In this document: positions 1 to 9,244 of the stretch, piece by piece | Layout of the letters: every line of letters begins with the position of its first letter | Position numbering within the stretch: the first letter of the stretch is position 1 | From: Desulfurivibrio sp044068515 | GTDB taxonomy: Bacteria; Desulfobacterota; Desulfobulbia; Desulfobulbales; Desulfurivibrionaceae | NCBI RefSeq assembly: GCF_044068515.1 | Contig: NZ_JBIPKI010000004.1 | Coordinates: 1 to 64,000, forward strand | Direction: 5' to 3' | DNA length: 64,000 nucleotides | Program-made: the position numbers and the translations under genes | Notes under the pieces: model-generated | Told to the model about the DNA's origin: nothing | Database searches by the model: none | The model's input: only the letters and a program-made list of their open reading frames with translations

Positions 1-1
1 T

Positions 2-253
2 CTCTACCTGGGCCGAGGCCTGCTGGCCGGCCTCTTCCACGGCGATGAGCCGCCCAGCGACGAGTCGATCCTGGAACGCTTCCATCTCGAAGTGGGGAGG
101 GATATCACCCGGGCCGGCGATGAAACCATCGAGGCCGAGCTGCGGCTGGTCGACGATCTTTTCCGGGCCGGCGACCGCCTTTTCATCACCGGGGAAAAGG
201 ATGTTTACGATGACTTCAACGTGGGAGTCAAAATTGTTTTCCGCTTCCGCTAA
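2..253 (+). CDS. TamB-like translocation/assembly protein, C-terminal end only
   Basis: Only the last 83 codons are present; the reading frame enters from the left edge and stops with TAA at 251-253. The sequence alternates short polar and hydrophobic stretches and ends in FNVGVKIVFRFR, an aromatic C-terminus like that of TamB (DUF490) proteins, which pair with a TamA/BamA-family barrel to move material between inner and outer membrane. The gene directly behind it, overlapping by 44 bases, encodes such a BamA/TamA-like barrel, and this neighbourhood is the main support. The fragment is too short for a firm family call on its own. Confidence 0.55.
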   Translation, partial: LYLGRGLLAGLFHGDEPPSDESILERFHLEVGRDITRAGDETIEAELRLVDDLFRAGDRLFITGEKDVYDDFNVGVKIVFRFR

Positions 254-2453
254 ATTATGGCGGCTGGGCTTTCTGCTCCTGGTTTTGGGCCTGTTCCCGG
301 GCTCCGGACCCCGGCCCGACCAGGCCTGGGCCGCCGAACCCGAGCAGGAACAGGCCGGCCCGACGGTGGTGCTGCGCTTTCAGGGCAACACCGCCCTCGG
401 CGAGGCCCGGCTGCGGGCCGCGGCCGCCGAAGATCTGGCCGCCTTCAGCCGCCTGGGCCGCCGACCGGCCATCGATGACGCCGCCTACCTGATGCAATTG
501 GCCTACCGCCGAGCCGGTTACCACTTCGCGGAAGTGGAGTACCGCCTGGAAAGCACCGCGGACGCCCACCAGGTCGATTTCCTGATCCACGAAGGGCCGC
601 GGGTTCTGGTGGGAGCGCTCGAATTCAGAGGCAATACCGTTTTTACCGACCGGGAGCTGACCGACCTGGTGGAAAACGCCCTGCGGGGGGAAAACGGGAC
701 CGGTCCCCTGCCCTTCGTCGAGAGCCGACTCAACCAGGCGGTGGGCCTGATCCGGGAGCTTTATCTCAACGAAGGTTATCGTGATATCGGGATCGAGATC
801 GGCGAATGGCGTTTCACTCCCGAGGAGCCCCAACAGGCAGCCCAAGCACGGGTGGATATCCCGATCAGCCTCAGTGAAGGCCTGCGCCAGGTGATTGTCG
901 CCGTCCAGCTCGCGGACGAACCGCCCGCCGGCGCCGCTCCGGCCATTGACCGGGCCCTGCTGGCAGCCGAGGCCGAACTGACCGGCCAACCCTATTTCAC
1001 CCGCCGCAAACTGGTGCTGCGGAGCCGGCTGCTGGAGGCGTTCCACCAGACGGGCTACCCCGAAGCCCGGGTCCAGGTTGACGATCTGCCGGGAGAAAAG
1101 CCGGGGGAAATCATCCTCCAGGCCGAATTGGCCAGTGGTCCTCTGGTAGAGATTGCGGAAATCGAAATCCAGGGCAACCAGCATGTTTCCAGCCGCTTCA
1201 TCCGGCAACGGCTGGCCTTCAAGCCCGGTGATATCTATCGCGACAGCGCCCGCCGCCAGTCTTTCAACGAACTCTACCGCAGCCGCCTGTTCACCCGGAT
1301 CGATCTCAGTTTGGCGCCGCTGGATGATCCAGCCGAACCGCCGCCGGCGATCCTGCCGGATGAAGACCAGCCGGTAAAACGCAAGCTGCTGGTCCGGGTG
1401 GATGAAGCCGGCTCGCGGGAACTGTTTCTCGCCGGCGGCTGGGGATCATATGAAATGCTGCGGCTTCGGGCCGGTTTTACCAATCGCAACCTTTTCGGCC
1501 ACGGCCGGGTCTTCCGCCTGGAGACCGGCGGCTCGCTCAAAGGGGCCGAAGTGCTGGCCGGGATTACCGATCCCTGGCTGCTGGAAAGCCGCATCAGCGC
1601 CGATTTCCCCCTCTATTACCGGGTCCGCGAAGAGCCCTCCTTCACCCGCAGCGAGCTGGGCCTGGGGGCGCTTTTCTCCCGGGATCTGCGCCAGGCCATG
1701 ACCGCCTCCCTGGGCTACCAGATCCGCCGCAGCAATATCGGCAAAATCGAGGCCGACATCGCCAGCGAAAGCCTGGAAAGTTCCTACAATATCGCCAGCA
1801 TCAAGTTCCAGCTCAGCCGGGATACCCGCGACGACATCTTTTTCCCCAGCCGCGGCCAACGGGCCTACGGCGCGGTGGAAACAGCCGACGCCGTTCTGGG
1901 CAGCGATCTGGCCTTTTACCGCTTCACCGGCGGCCTGCGCCGCTTCATCCCCCTTTCGCCGCTTTATACCCTGGGCCTGCGGGCCGATACCGGCCTGATC
2001 CTGCCGGGCCGGGATCAGATCACCATTCCTCTCGGCGAACGCTTTTTCAACGGGGGAGAAAGGTCGGTCCGCAGTTTCCGCGAAGGGCAGCTTGGTCCCA
2101 AGGATCTCGACAATCAGCCGGTGGGCGGGATGGCCTTCAACATTTTGAGCATCGAGTTGCGCCGGCGCCTGGGTGAGAACCTGGCCGTGTCGCTCTTTGC
2201 CGATTACGGCAACCTGGCCCCCAACCTTTCCCGGGCCGAAGAGGGCAAGGAGGCGGCGGAAAGCCGCTCCGAGGTGATCAGGGCCACCATGAGCGATTAT
2301 CTCAAGGATTTCCGCCCGGCTCTGGGGGTAGGCTTCCAGTACCTGCTGCCGGTGGGCCCGGCCCGCCTTGATTTCGCCTTCAACCCCGACCGGCGGCCTG
2401 ACCGGCATGAGCCTGATTTCGTGGTTCATTTCAGCCTTGGCATGGCCTTCTAG
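210..2453 (+). CDS. BamA/TamA-like outer-membrane assembly protein (POTRA repeats plus beta-barrel)
   Basis: A 747-residue Omp85-superfamily protein. A signal peptide (hydrophobic core LGFLLLVLGLF, cleavage near AWA-AEP) precedes about four POTRA-like repeats (roughly residues 50-420), visible as recurring 'I/L-x-F-x-GN-x-x' strands such as LEFRGNTVF and IEIQGNQHVS. The barrel follows from about residue 430, with the loop-6 type motif FFNGGERSVRSF and a C-terminal aromatic FSLGMAF. Omp85 proteins insert barrels into the outer membrane or, as TamA, work with TamB. ATG 210 was preferred to ATG 201 because GGGGAAAAGG lies at 191-200, at proper distance only from 210. The start lies inside the end of the preceding TamB-like gene, so the two are probably translationally coupled. 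TamA is more likely than BamA because of that partner. Confidence 0.85.
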   Translation: MTSTWESKLFSASAKLWRLGFLLLVLGLFPGSGPRPDQAWAAEPEQEQAGPTVVLRFQGNTALGEARLRAAAAEDLAAFSRLGRRPAIDDAAYLMQLAYRRAGYHFAEVEYRLESTADAHQVDFLIHEGPRVLVGALEFRGNTVFTDRELTDLVENALRGENGTGPLPFVESRLNQAVGLIRELYLNEGYRDIGIEIGEWRFTPEEPQQAAQARVDIPISLSEGLRQVIVAVQLADEPPAGAAPAIDRALLAAEAELTGQPYFTRRKLVLRSRLLEAFHQTGYPEARVQVDDLPGEKPGEIILQAELASGPLVEIAEIEIQGNQHVSSRFIRQRLAFKPGDIYRDSARRQSFNELYRSRLFTRIDLSLAPLDDPAEPPPAILPDEDQPVKRKLLVRVDEAGSRELFLAGGWGSYEMLRLRAGFTNRNLFGHGRVFRLETGGSLKGAEVLAGITDPWLLESRISADFPLYYRVREEPSFTRSELGLGALFSRDLRQAMTASLGYQIRRSNIGKIEADIASESLESSYNIASIKFQLSRDTRDDIFFPSRGQRAYGAVETADAVLGSDLAFYRFTGGLRRFIPLSPLYTLGLRADTGLILPGRDQITIPLGERFFNGGERSVRSFREGQLGPKDLDNQPVGGMAFNILSIELRRRLGENLAVSLFADYGNLAPNLSRAEEGKEAAESRSEVIRATMSDYLKDFRPALGVGFQYLLPVGPARLDFAFNPDRRPDRHEPDFVVHFSLGMAF

Positions 2454-2513
2454 GAAGAAGCTCGGCCGCTCCGCGGGTTGATGCAAGCCTGGCCGGCGGC
2501 AAGCGGCCCCGGC

Positions 2514-2542
2514 TTGACAGGAAAAAGCGGGGCCTTTATGGT
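2514..2542 (+). promoter_or_regulatory. Sigma-70 type promoter upstream of dapL
   Basis: TTGACA at 2514-2519, a 17-base spacer and TATGGT at 2537-2542. The predicted transcript would carry a leader of about 150 bases before the dapL start. No riboswitch could be recognised in that leader by eye. Confidence 0.55.
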
Positions 2543-2701
2543 AAGGGCCGGTTTTCAACAACTTTGTCAAATTTGCAAAGGTCTTTTTGCCCCGGGCCGG
2601 ACCGGATTGCCGGGGCCGGGTCACCTTTGTCGCCCCAAAGGGGCTCCCATTTGCAGCAGAATAAAATTGAAGCTCAATCTTCTAAGGGAGGAATTTTTTA
2701 G

Positions 2702-3934
2702 ATGGCACGGATCAACGACAATTATCTCAAACTCAAGGCCGGTTACCTTTTTCCGGAAATCGGCCGCCGGATCAAGGCCTTTACCGAGGCCAACCCCCAG
2801 GCCAAGGTCATTCGTCTGGGCATCGGCGACGTCACCCGCCCCCTGGCCCCGGCGGTGATCGAGGCCTTTCACCGGGGGGTGGATGATCTGACCCGGGTCG
2901 AGAGCTTTATGGGCTATGGGCCCGAGCAGGGCTACGATTGGCTGATCGACGCCATTATTGATAACGCCTTCAAGCCCCGGGGGGTTAATCTCAAGCGTTC
3001 GGAGATTTTCATTTCCGACGGCTCCAAGTGCGACTGCGCCAACATCCTCGATATTTTCGACCTCGGCAACAAGGTGGCCATCGGAGATCCGGTCTATCCG
3101 GTCTACAACGACACCAACGTCATGGTGGGCCGCACCGGCGAGGCCGACAGCCGGGGCTATTATGAGGGAATCGTCTACATCCCCTGCACCGAGGAAAACC
3201 ATTTCACCCCGCCGATCCCCCAAGAAAAAGTCGATTTGATCTACCTCTGTTTTCCCAACAATCCCACCGGGGCGGTGGCCGGCAAGGAACAGCTGCAGCA
3301 GTGGGTCGATTACGCCCGGACCAACGAGGCCGTCATCCTTTTTGACGCCGCCTACGAGGCCTTTATCACCGACCCGGCCATTCCCCATTCCATCTATGAA
3401 ATTCCCGGGGCGGAAACGTGCGCCATCGAATTCCGCTCCTTTTCCAAAACCGCCGGCTTCACCGGGGTCCGCTGCGCTTTCACCGTGGTGCCCGAAGCCC
3501 TCCGCGCCAGAAACGCCCAAGGAGAGCCGGTGGCCCTCAACCAGCTCTGGAACCGGCGCCAGGCCACCAAGTTCAACGGCGTTTCCTACCCGGTGCAACG
3601 GGCGGCGGCGGCGGTTTATTCCCCCGAGGGCTGGCGCCAGAACCAGGAAATCATCGACTACTACATGGAAAACGCCCGCCTGATCCGCGAAGGCCTGGAA
3701 GACGCCGGCGTAACCTGCTTCGGCGGCACCAATGCTCCCTATATCTGGTTGACAACCCCGGCCGGGCTCTCTTCCTGGGACTTTTTCGACCAGCTCCTCA
3801 ACGAATGCCATGTGGTGGGCACCCCCGGCTCGGGCTTCGGCCCCAGCGGCGAAGGCTATTTCCGCCTCTCGGCCTTCGGTCAGCGGGAAAACGTCAGCGA
3901 AGCGGTGAGCCGCATCAGAAAGAATCTGGCCTGA
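2702..3934 (+). CDS. dapL: LL-diaminopimelate aminotransferase
   Basis: A 410-residue fold-type I PLP aminotransferase that converts tetrahydrodipicolinate directly to LL-2,6-diaminopimelate with glutamate as amino donor. It bypasses the succinyl or acetyl steps of the lysine and peptidoglycan pathway. Visible landmarks are the N-terminal GIGDVTRPL, the PLP-contacting FPNNPTGAV, and the SFSKTAGFTGVR loop whose Lys249 should form the Schiff base. Length and end-to-end sequence fit DapL rather than general aspartate aminotransferases. The start is set by the strong ribosome site AAGGGAGGA ten bases upstream. recQ begins eight bases after the stop, so the two are probably co-transcribed. DapL is common in anaerobic Desulfobacterota, cyanobacteria, Chlamydiae and plants. 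Confidence 0.96.
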   Translation: MARINDNYLKLKAGYLFPEIGRRIKAFTEANPQAKVIRLGIGDVTRPLAPAVIEAFHRGVDDLTRVESFMGYGPEQGYDWLIDAIIDNAFKPRGVNLKRSEIFISDGSKCDCANILDIFDLGNKVAIGDPVYPVYNDTNVMVGRTGEADSRGYYEGIVYIPCTEENHFTPPIPQEKVDLIYLCFPNNPTGAVAGKEQLQQWVDYARTNEAVILFDAAYEAFITDPAIPHSIYEIPGAETCAIEFRSFSKTAGFTGVRCAFTVVPEALRARNAQGEPVALNQLWNRRQATKFNGVSYPVQRAAAAVYSPEGWRQNQEIIDYYMENARLIREGLEDAGVTCFGGTNAPYIWLTTPAGLSSWDFFDQLLNECHVVGTPGSGFGPSGEGYFRLSAFGQRENVSEAVSRIRKNLA

Positions 3935-3942
3935 ACCAAACC

Positions 3943-5781
3943 ATGGCGAATATTGAACAAACCCTGGCGGAGGTTTTCGGCTACCAGAGCTTCCGCCCCT
4001 GGCAACGGGAAATCATCAGCGGCCTGATCGCCGGGGAGGACGCCTTCGTCCTGATGCCCACCGGCGGCGGCAAATCGCTCTGCTACCAGATTCCCGCCCT
4101 CCACCGGGCCGGGGTGGGAATCGTGGTTTCCCCCCTGATCTCGCTGATGAAGGACCAGGTCGACGCCCTCAGGAGCCACGGCCTCCGGGCGGCCTGCTAC
4201 AACTCCTCCCTGCAAGCCCGGGAAGCCCGCCAGGTTCTGGCCCAACTGCACGAGGGCGAGCTTGACCTGCTCTATGTCGCCCCGGAGCGCCTGATGGGGG
4301 AGGATTTCCTGGCCCGACTGGGTGAAGTCGAAATCGCCCTGTTCGCCATCGACGAGGCCCACTGCGTTTCCCAGTGGGGCCATGATTTTCGCCCCGAATA
4401 TATCCAGCTCGGGCGCCTGCGGCAAAAGTTCCCCGCCGTGCCCGTCATCGCCCTGACCGCCACCGCCGAGCCCCACACCCGGCGGGATATCCTCCAACGG
4501 CTGGGGCTCGAACAGGCCCGCTGCTATCTCACCGGCTTTGACCGGCCCAACATCCGCTATACGGTGCTGGAGAAAAAAAAGCCCTTTAACCAGCTTACCG
4601 ATTTTCTGGCCGACCGCCGGGATGAAGCGGGGATCATTTATTGCCTCAGCCGCAAGCGGGTCGAACAGCTCACCGCCAAACTCAGCCAGGCCGGCTGCAA
4701 GGCCGCCGCCTACCACGCCGGGCTCGGGGCCGAGGAACGGGCCGCGGTCCAGGACGCTTTCCTGCGCGACGATCTCCAGATCATCGTTGCCACCGTGGCC
4801 TTCGGCATGGGCATCGACAAATCCAATATCCGCTACGTGGTTCATTACGACGTGCCCAAGAATATCGAGGGCTACTACCAGGAAACCGGCCGGGCCGGCC
4901 GGGACGGGCTGGCCGCCGAAGCCCTGCTGCTGTTCGGACTCGGCGACGTCGCCCTGGCCCGGAGCCTGATCGACAACAGCGACAACGAAGAGCGGCGGCG
5001 CATCGAAAGCCACAAGCTCAACGCCATGGTGGGTTTCGCCCAGGCCTGCGGTTGCCGGCGCCGGGTGTTGCTCGGTTATTTCGGCGATACCCTGGCCGAG
5101 CCTTGCGGCAACTGCGATACCTGCCTCGATCCACCGGAAATGCTCGATGTCACCGAGGACGCCCGCAAGGCCCTCTCCTGCATCTATCGGGTCGGGCAGT
5201 GTTTCGGGCTGGGCCATGTCATCGATGTCCTGCGGGGCTCCCGCAACCAACGCCTGCTGGAGCTGGGCCATGAGCGGCTCTCCACCTACGGCATCGGCGC
5301 CGACCGGGACCGGGACTACTGGGCCGCCCTGCTGCGCCACCTGATTCACCTGGGTTACGTGGAGCAGGATGTCGGCAACTTTTCGGTTCTCAAGCTCCAC
5401 CCCTCAAGCCGGTCCCTGCTGCGGGGAGAATCTCGGCTGGAGATGGGCCGGCCCCGGTCCAGACCGCCGGCCGCCAAAGGAAGGGACCGCAAGCTGCGAT
5501 CCGGCCAGGAACCGGCGGACCTGGACTACGACCGCGAACTTTTCGCGGCCCTGCGGCGCCTGCGCAAGGAAATCGCCGCTGGCGACGGGGTGCCGCCCTT
5601 TGTCGTTTTCAGCGATGCCGCCCTGGTCGAAATGGCGGCCAAACAACCCGCCGACGCCGCTGCTTTTCAACAGATTCACGGAGTCGGCCAATACAAATTG
5701 CAGCGCTACGGGGAAAAATTTCTGGGCCTGATCAATTCCCGCGGCGCCGACCTGCCCGCCGAGACAGCCGATTCGCCATAG
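3943..5781 (+). CDS. recQ: ATP-dependent DNA helicase RecQ
   Basis: A 612-residue 3'-5' helicase, close to the E. coli length of about 609. Order of domains: superfamily 2 helicase core with Walker A PTGGGKS (Lys44) and the DEAH box at Asp137 (DEAHCVSQWGHDFRPEY); helicase motifs including ATVAFGMGIDK and ETGRAGRDG; an RQC region with four zinc-binding cysteines (ACGCRRR and CGNCDTC); and a C-terminal HRDC domain (from about residue 530, IHGVGQYKLQRYGEKFLGLI). It acts in recombination and fork repair. The reading frame is open far upstream through dapL, but ATG 3943 is the first start that gives the normal RecQ N-terminus. The gene follows dapL by eight bases with no obvious ribosome site of its own, which suggests translational coupling. 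Confidence 0.96.
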   Translation: MANIEQTLAEVFGYQSFRPWQREIISGLIAGEDAFVLMPTGGGKSLCYQIPALHRAGVGIVVSPLISLMKDQVDALRSHGLRAACYNSSLQAREARQVLAQLHEGELDLLYVAPERLMGEDFLARLGEVEIALFAIDEAHCVSQWGHDFRPEYIQLGRLRQKFPAVPVIALTATAEPHTRRDILQRLGLEQARCYLTGFDRPNIRYTVLEKKKPFNQLTDFLADRRDEAGIIYCLSRKRVEQLTAKLSQAGCKAAAYHAGLGAEERAAVQDAFLRDDLQIIVATVAFGMGIDKSNIRYVVHYDVPKNIEGYYQETGRAGRDGLAAEALLLFGLGDVALARSLIDNSDNEERRRIESHKLNAMVGFAQACGCRRRVLLGYFGDTLAEPCGNCDTCLDPPEMLDVTEDARKALSCIYRVGQCFGLGHVIDVLRGSRNQRLLELGHERLSTYGIGADRDRDYWAALLRHLIHLGYVEQDVGNFSVLKLHPSSRSLLRGESRLEMGRPRSRPPAAKGRDRKLRSGQEPADLDYDRELFAALRRLRKEIAAGDGVPPFVVFSDAALVEMAAKQPADAAAFQQIHGVGQYKLQRYGEKFLGLINSRGADLPAETADSP

Positions 5782-5877
5782 GCGCCTGGCCGGCTGCCGA
5801 TTGCCGGACCGGGATCTCTTCGCCCGGCAGGCAGCGACCGCATAAACACCCAACCGGAACATTAAAGAGGGAACCAG

Positions 5878-6816
5878 ATGGATCTCATCGAACAGTACCT
5901 GCAAAACGTCAGCTGGGACGATATCATTTTCACCAGTTTGCGGATCATGCTGATTCTGCTGCTGGCCTGGGGCCTGATGCTTTTTATTCGCAGAGTGCTG
6001 GCCCGGCTGGAACAACGGCTGCTGGAAAAGGGCAAAAAGGAAGGGGAACCGCCCAGTGAGGCGGCCAAGCGGGTGGAAACCCTGGTCCGCCTGGTCCGCC
6101 AGGCTGCCCTGATCGCCGTAATTGTTACCAGTTCGCTGATCGTGCTGCGGGAGTTGGGGGTGGATATCGCCCCCATTCTGGCCGGGGCCGGGATCGTCGG
6201 CCTGGCGGTGGGTTTCGGGGCCCAGAACCTGGTCCGGGACATCATCTCCGGCTTCTTTTTCATCCTGGAAAACCAGGTCCGGATCGGCGACGTGGCGGTG
6301 GTCAACGGTACCGGCGGCCTGGTGGAAAAGATCAATTTCCGCACCCTGGTCCTCCGCGATCTCGGCGGGGTGGTGCATGTCTTCCCCAACGGCACCGTCA
6401 CCACCCTGAGCAACCTTACCAATGAGTGGTCGGCCTATATCTTCGATATCGGGGTGGCTTACAAGGAAAACACCGACCGGGTCATCGAGGTGATGAAAAA
6501 GGTGGGTGAAGAGCTGAAGGCCGACCCCGAACTGGGCCCCCTGATGCTGGCAGAGCCGGAAATTTTCGGGGTGGACAAGTTCGCCGACTCGGCGGTGGTG
6601 ATCAAGGGCCGGATCAAAACCAAACCCATCCGCCAGTGGATGATCGGCCGGGAATACCTGCGCCGGGTCAAGCAGGCCTTCGACGCCAACCGGATCGAGA
6701 TCCCCTTCCCCCACCGCACCCTGTACTTCGGCGAGGCCAGCAAGCCGGTGGACCTGAAACTGCTGCACCAGCAACCCAACCAGGAGCCCCCAATCCCCAA
6801 ACAAAACGCCGCCTAA
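5878..6816 (+). CDS. MscS-family mechanosensitive ion channel
   Basis: A 312-residue small-conductance channel protein that opens when membrane tension rises, releasing solutes in osmotic downshock. Transmembrane helices lie near residues 20-40, 70-90 and 95-125; the pore helix carries the Gly/Ala-rich packing pattern typical of MscS (AGAGIVGLAVGFGAQNLVRD). The beta domain (NQVRIGDVAVVNGTGG) and the alpha/beta C-terminal vestibule follow, ending in IPFPHRTLYFG. A ribosome site AAAGAGGGAACC lies just upstream of the ATG. It stands alone on the plus strand and converges on the DUF481 gene through a long inverted repeat. A second MscS paralogue lies about 1.5 kb downstream. Confidence 0.93.
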   Translation: MDLIEQYLQNVSWDDIIFTSLRIMLILLLAWGLMLFIRRVLARLEQRLLEKGKKEGEPPSEAAKRVETLVRLVRQAALIAVIVTSSLIVLRELGVDIAPILAGAGIVGLAVGFGAQNLVRDIISGFFFILENQVRIGDVAVVNGTGGLVEKINFRTLVLRDLGGVVHVFPNGTVTTLSNLTNEWSAYIFDIGVAYKENTDRVIEVMKKVGEELKADPELGPLMLAEPEIFGVDKFADSAVVIKGRIKTKPIRQWMIGREYLRRVKQAFDANRIEIPFPHRTLYFGEASKPVDLKLLHQQPNQEPPIPKQNAA

Positions 6817-6877
6817 AGACCCGGGAGCCAAGAATCATGTATTGGAGGGCGGAAAAAGCATCTGGCCGGGGCCACCG

Positions 6878-6986
6878 GTAAAACGCCCGCCAGTGCCGGA
6901 GATTCGGGCAAGCAGCCCCGGCGGCCATACCCCGGTATGCCGCGGGGGCTGATCGCCCGAAGATTCGGTGCTGGCGGGCGTTTTAC
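6878..6986. terminator. Nested inverted repeat between convergent genes, probable bidirectional terminator
   Basis: The outer arms GTAAAACGCCCGCCAG (6878-6893) and CTGGCGGGCGTTTTAC (6971-6986) are exact complements. Inside them a second hairpin pairs AGCCCC-GCGGC with GCCGC-GGGGCT around a short ATACCCCGGTAT centre. Either strand reads a GC-rich stem followed by TTTTAC, as expected for a terminator that serves both the mscS gene and the opposing DUF481 gene, whose stop codon lies inside the right arm. Confidence 0.65.
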
Positions 6987-8053
6987 TGCCAGTTGAGGAT
7001 CATGCGGGTGTAGTAGGTGGTGTCGAGTTTTTTATCCGCCGCCGGCTGGCTGTCATAATCGTTGCGCACGCCCAGGCGCAGTTTCCAGAACTCCCCGGTG
7101 CCCACCGGCATTTCCAGGGCGCTTTCATGGTGGACCAGATAATCCGAGAAGGCGGAAATACTCGGACTGTAGGTTAATTCGTTGCGCAAACTCCAGCGCT
7201 GGCCAAAATCGAAGCGATGAAAAAGACCGAGATCCAGGGTGGGATCGGAGTCGTTTTCATGCTCCCCGATATAACTGGTGTAGCGATAGCCGAGACCGGT
7301 CCGGGCTACCAGGCTGTGGTGTTCCCGGTTAAGCAGCCGGTAGGAAAAACCGGCCCCGCTGGTGGAACGCAAATCGACCAGTTCGATATCATCCTTCTCC
7401 AGGGCGGTGCGGACATACCAGCCGTAACGCTCGTGGAAAAAGGCCTCGTAGTCAATGGCCCCCAGCAGGCGGTCGGCGGTCTTTTCGTCGTTTTTTTCCC
7501 GGCGCTCGTATTCGCTGATCAGCTTCAGGGCGTCATCGGGGCTTTTCAGGGTGGCGGTGAAGTTGGCGCCCAGGCCGAATTCGCGGACATTGCCTTCCTT
7601 GCCCAGCAGGTCCAGGCCGGCTTCGTACTGCCAGCGGCGGCGCATTTTTTCTTTCTCCTCCCGGAGGCGGCTGATTTCGGGATCGGCCTGATCCTTTTGC
7701 CAGACCGCCGCCACCCGGCTTACCGGGGCCCGCAAAACTCCATCCTCGCCGTGGACTTCCAGCACCGGCTCCAACGGTGTTGCTGAGGAGTCGGCGGCAG
7801 CCACCCGGCCGGTCATGGTGGCTCCCCCGGCCAGCCGCAGGACCAGCTCATCCTCGCTGCTGAAGCTGACCACCTGGTCCTGGCTGATGGCCAGGGTCCC
7901 GGCATAACCGGTTTCCAGGTGGAGCAGACCCTGATCGATGCGGATGATTTTGCCCACCAGGCGCGAACCGTCCCGGGTCTCCACCACCCCGGCCGTCAAG
8001 GGTACTGCCAGCAGCAAAAACCACAGCAAAACCGCACAAGTTCGAAAAATCAT
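6983..8053 (-). CDS. DUF481 (YdiY-like) outer-membrane barrel protein with SH3-like N-terminal region
   Basis: A 356-residue exported protein. The signal peptide runs from MIFRTCAVLLWFLLLAVPLTAG; ATG 8053 is chosen over the more upstream frame start because GGGGGAG sits six bases before it. Residues of about 25-130 form short beta strands of the type VVETRDGSRLVGKIIRID, resembling small-barrel domains that often precede DUF481. A charged coiled-coil-like stretch (EISRLREEKEKMRRRW) follows, and then roughly 200 residues of amphipathic strands with alternating aromatic residues ending ILNWQ, typical of DUF481 barrels. Function is unknown; members are often called salt-stress induced outer-membrane proteins. 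It stands alone between two MscS channels, so an envelope or osmotic role is possible but unproven. Confidence 0.8.
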   Translation of the reverse strand: MIFRTCAVLLWFLLLAVPLTAGVVETRDGSRLVGKIIRIDQGLLHLETGYAGTLAISQDQVVSFSSEDELVLRLAGGATMTGRVAAADSSATPLEPVLEVHGEDGVLRAPVSRVAAVWQKDQADPEISRLREEKEKMRRRWQYEAGLDLLGKEGNVREFGLGANFTATLKSPDDALKLISEYERREKNDEKTADRLLGAIDYEAFFHERYGWYVRTALEKDDIELVDLRSTSGAGFSYRLLNREHHSLVARTGLGYRYTSYIGEHENDSDPTLDLGLFHRFDFGQRWSLRNELTYSPSISAFSDYLVHHESALEMPVGTGEFWKLRLGVRNDYDSQPAADKKLDTTYYTRMILNWQ

Positions 8054-8244
8054 GATAACTCCCCCTGTTGGCCGTAAGCTAATAAACACCTACGGCTCAT
8101 TGTTTTCCGGTTGTTGGTCGGGCGGAAAGCAAGGGTAACAAAAATGACCCCTTTTTTCCACCCGGCCCAAGCACCTGGGAGGGATGAAATGACCTCCTTA
8201 CCACCCAGGGTTCGCACTGGCCGCCGGAGAACCGGATTATGACC

Positions 8245-8274
8245 TTGACAGCCTTCCCGGCCACCTCCTATGGT
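8245..8274 (+). promoter_or_regulatory. Sigma-70 type promoter for the second MscS-family gene
   Basis: TTGACA at 8245-8250, an 18-base spacer and TATGGT at 8269-8274, matching the promoter ahead of dapL in both boxes. It lies in the 300-base gap between the divergent DUF481 gene (start 8053) and the channel gene (start 8354). I see no other structure in that gap. Confidence 0.55.
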
Positions 8275-8353
8275 AAAGAAGACTGTTATCCGGCGAACTG
8301 CCGGGGAAAAAACGTTTTCCCCACCCCCACCAACCAAGCGAGGATTTTACGCC

Positions 8354-9187
8354 ATGGACCAGATCGTACCGTATTTTGAACAGGCGGGCGCCCTGCTGAT
8401 CAACCTGCTGATCGCCCTGGCGATTTTGGTCATCGGCCGGGCCATCGCCCGGTCACTCAGCAACTTTACGGGTCATACCCTGGAGCAGCGCCAGATCGAA
8501 CAAACCCTGGTCAGTTTTTTACGCAACATCATTTACTATGCCCTGATGGCGGCGGTCGCGCTGGCCGCGCTTAACCAGGTGGGGATCAACACCGCCTCCT
8601 TTCTCGTTGTCATGGGCGCCGCCGGCCTGGCCGTCGGCCTGGCCCTCAAGGACTCCTTGGGCAACTTCTCTTCCGGGGTAATGCTGATCCTTTTCCGGCC
8701 TTTTAAAATCGGAGATTTCGTCACCGCCGGCGGGGTTTCCGGCACGGTCAAGGAAATCTCGATTTTCAACACCGAGCTGACCACCCCGGACAACCAGAAG
8801 GTTATTGTGCCCAACAGCGCCATCATGGGCAACGTGATCACCAATGTCACCGCCCACCCCACCCGCCGGCTGGACCTGCTCTTCGGCATCAGCTACGGCG
8901 ACGATACCGCCAAGGCCAAGGAGATCATCGCCGCGATCATCGCCGCCGAACCCCGGGTTCTCCCCGAGCCGGCCCCGCTGATCGCCGTTTCCGAGCTGGC
9001 GGACAGCAGCGTCAACATCATCGCCCGCCCCTGGGTCAAAACCTCCGAATACTGGGCCATCCGCTTCGAATTGCTTGAGAAGGTCAAGCAGGCCTTTGAT
9101 CAGGCCGGCATCACCATTCCCTTTCCCCAGCGGGATGTCCATTTGTATAACGAACAGGCCGGCGGCAGTGCCGAGAAGCCGGAGTAA
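8354..9187 (+). CDS. MscS-family mechanosensitive ion channel, short form
   Basis: A 277-residue protein with the E. coli MscS layout: three membrane helices in the first 100 residues (LLINLLIALAILVIGRAIA; IIYYALMAAVALAALNQVG; and the pore helix AAGLAVGLALKDSLGNFSSG), then the beta domain (FKIGDFVTAGGVSGTV) and the C-terminal alpha/beta part ending IPFPQRDVHLYN. The residue pattern matches canonical MscS more closely than the first paralogue does. The frame is open upstream to 8270, but ATG 8354 follows GCGAGG and gives the standard short N-terminus. It would release small osmolytes under hypo-osmotic stress. Confidence 0.94.
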   Translation: MDQIVPYFEQAGALLINLLIALAILVIGRAIARSLSNFTGHTLEQRQIEQTLVSFLRNIIYYALMAAVALAALNQVGINTASFLVVMGAAGLAVGLALKDSLGNFSSGVMLILFRPFKIGDFVTAGGVSGTVKEISIFNTELTTPDNQKVIVPNSAIMGNVITNVTAHPTRRLDLLFGISYGDDTAKAKEIIAAIIAAEPRVLPEPAPLIAVSELADSSVNIIARPWVKTSEYWAIRFELLEKVKQAFDQAGITIPFPQRDVHLYNEQAGGSAEKPE

Positions 9188-9244
9188 TCGTCTTATGCCG
9201 GCCCTTGACCTGCTGGCTTAATCATTTTCTCTGCGGGGAGCAGC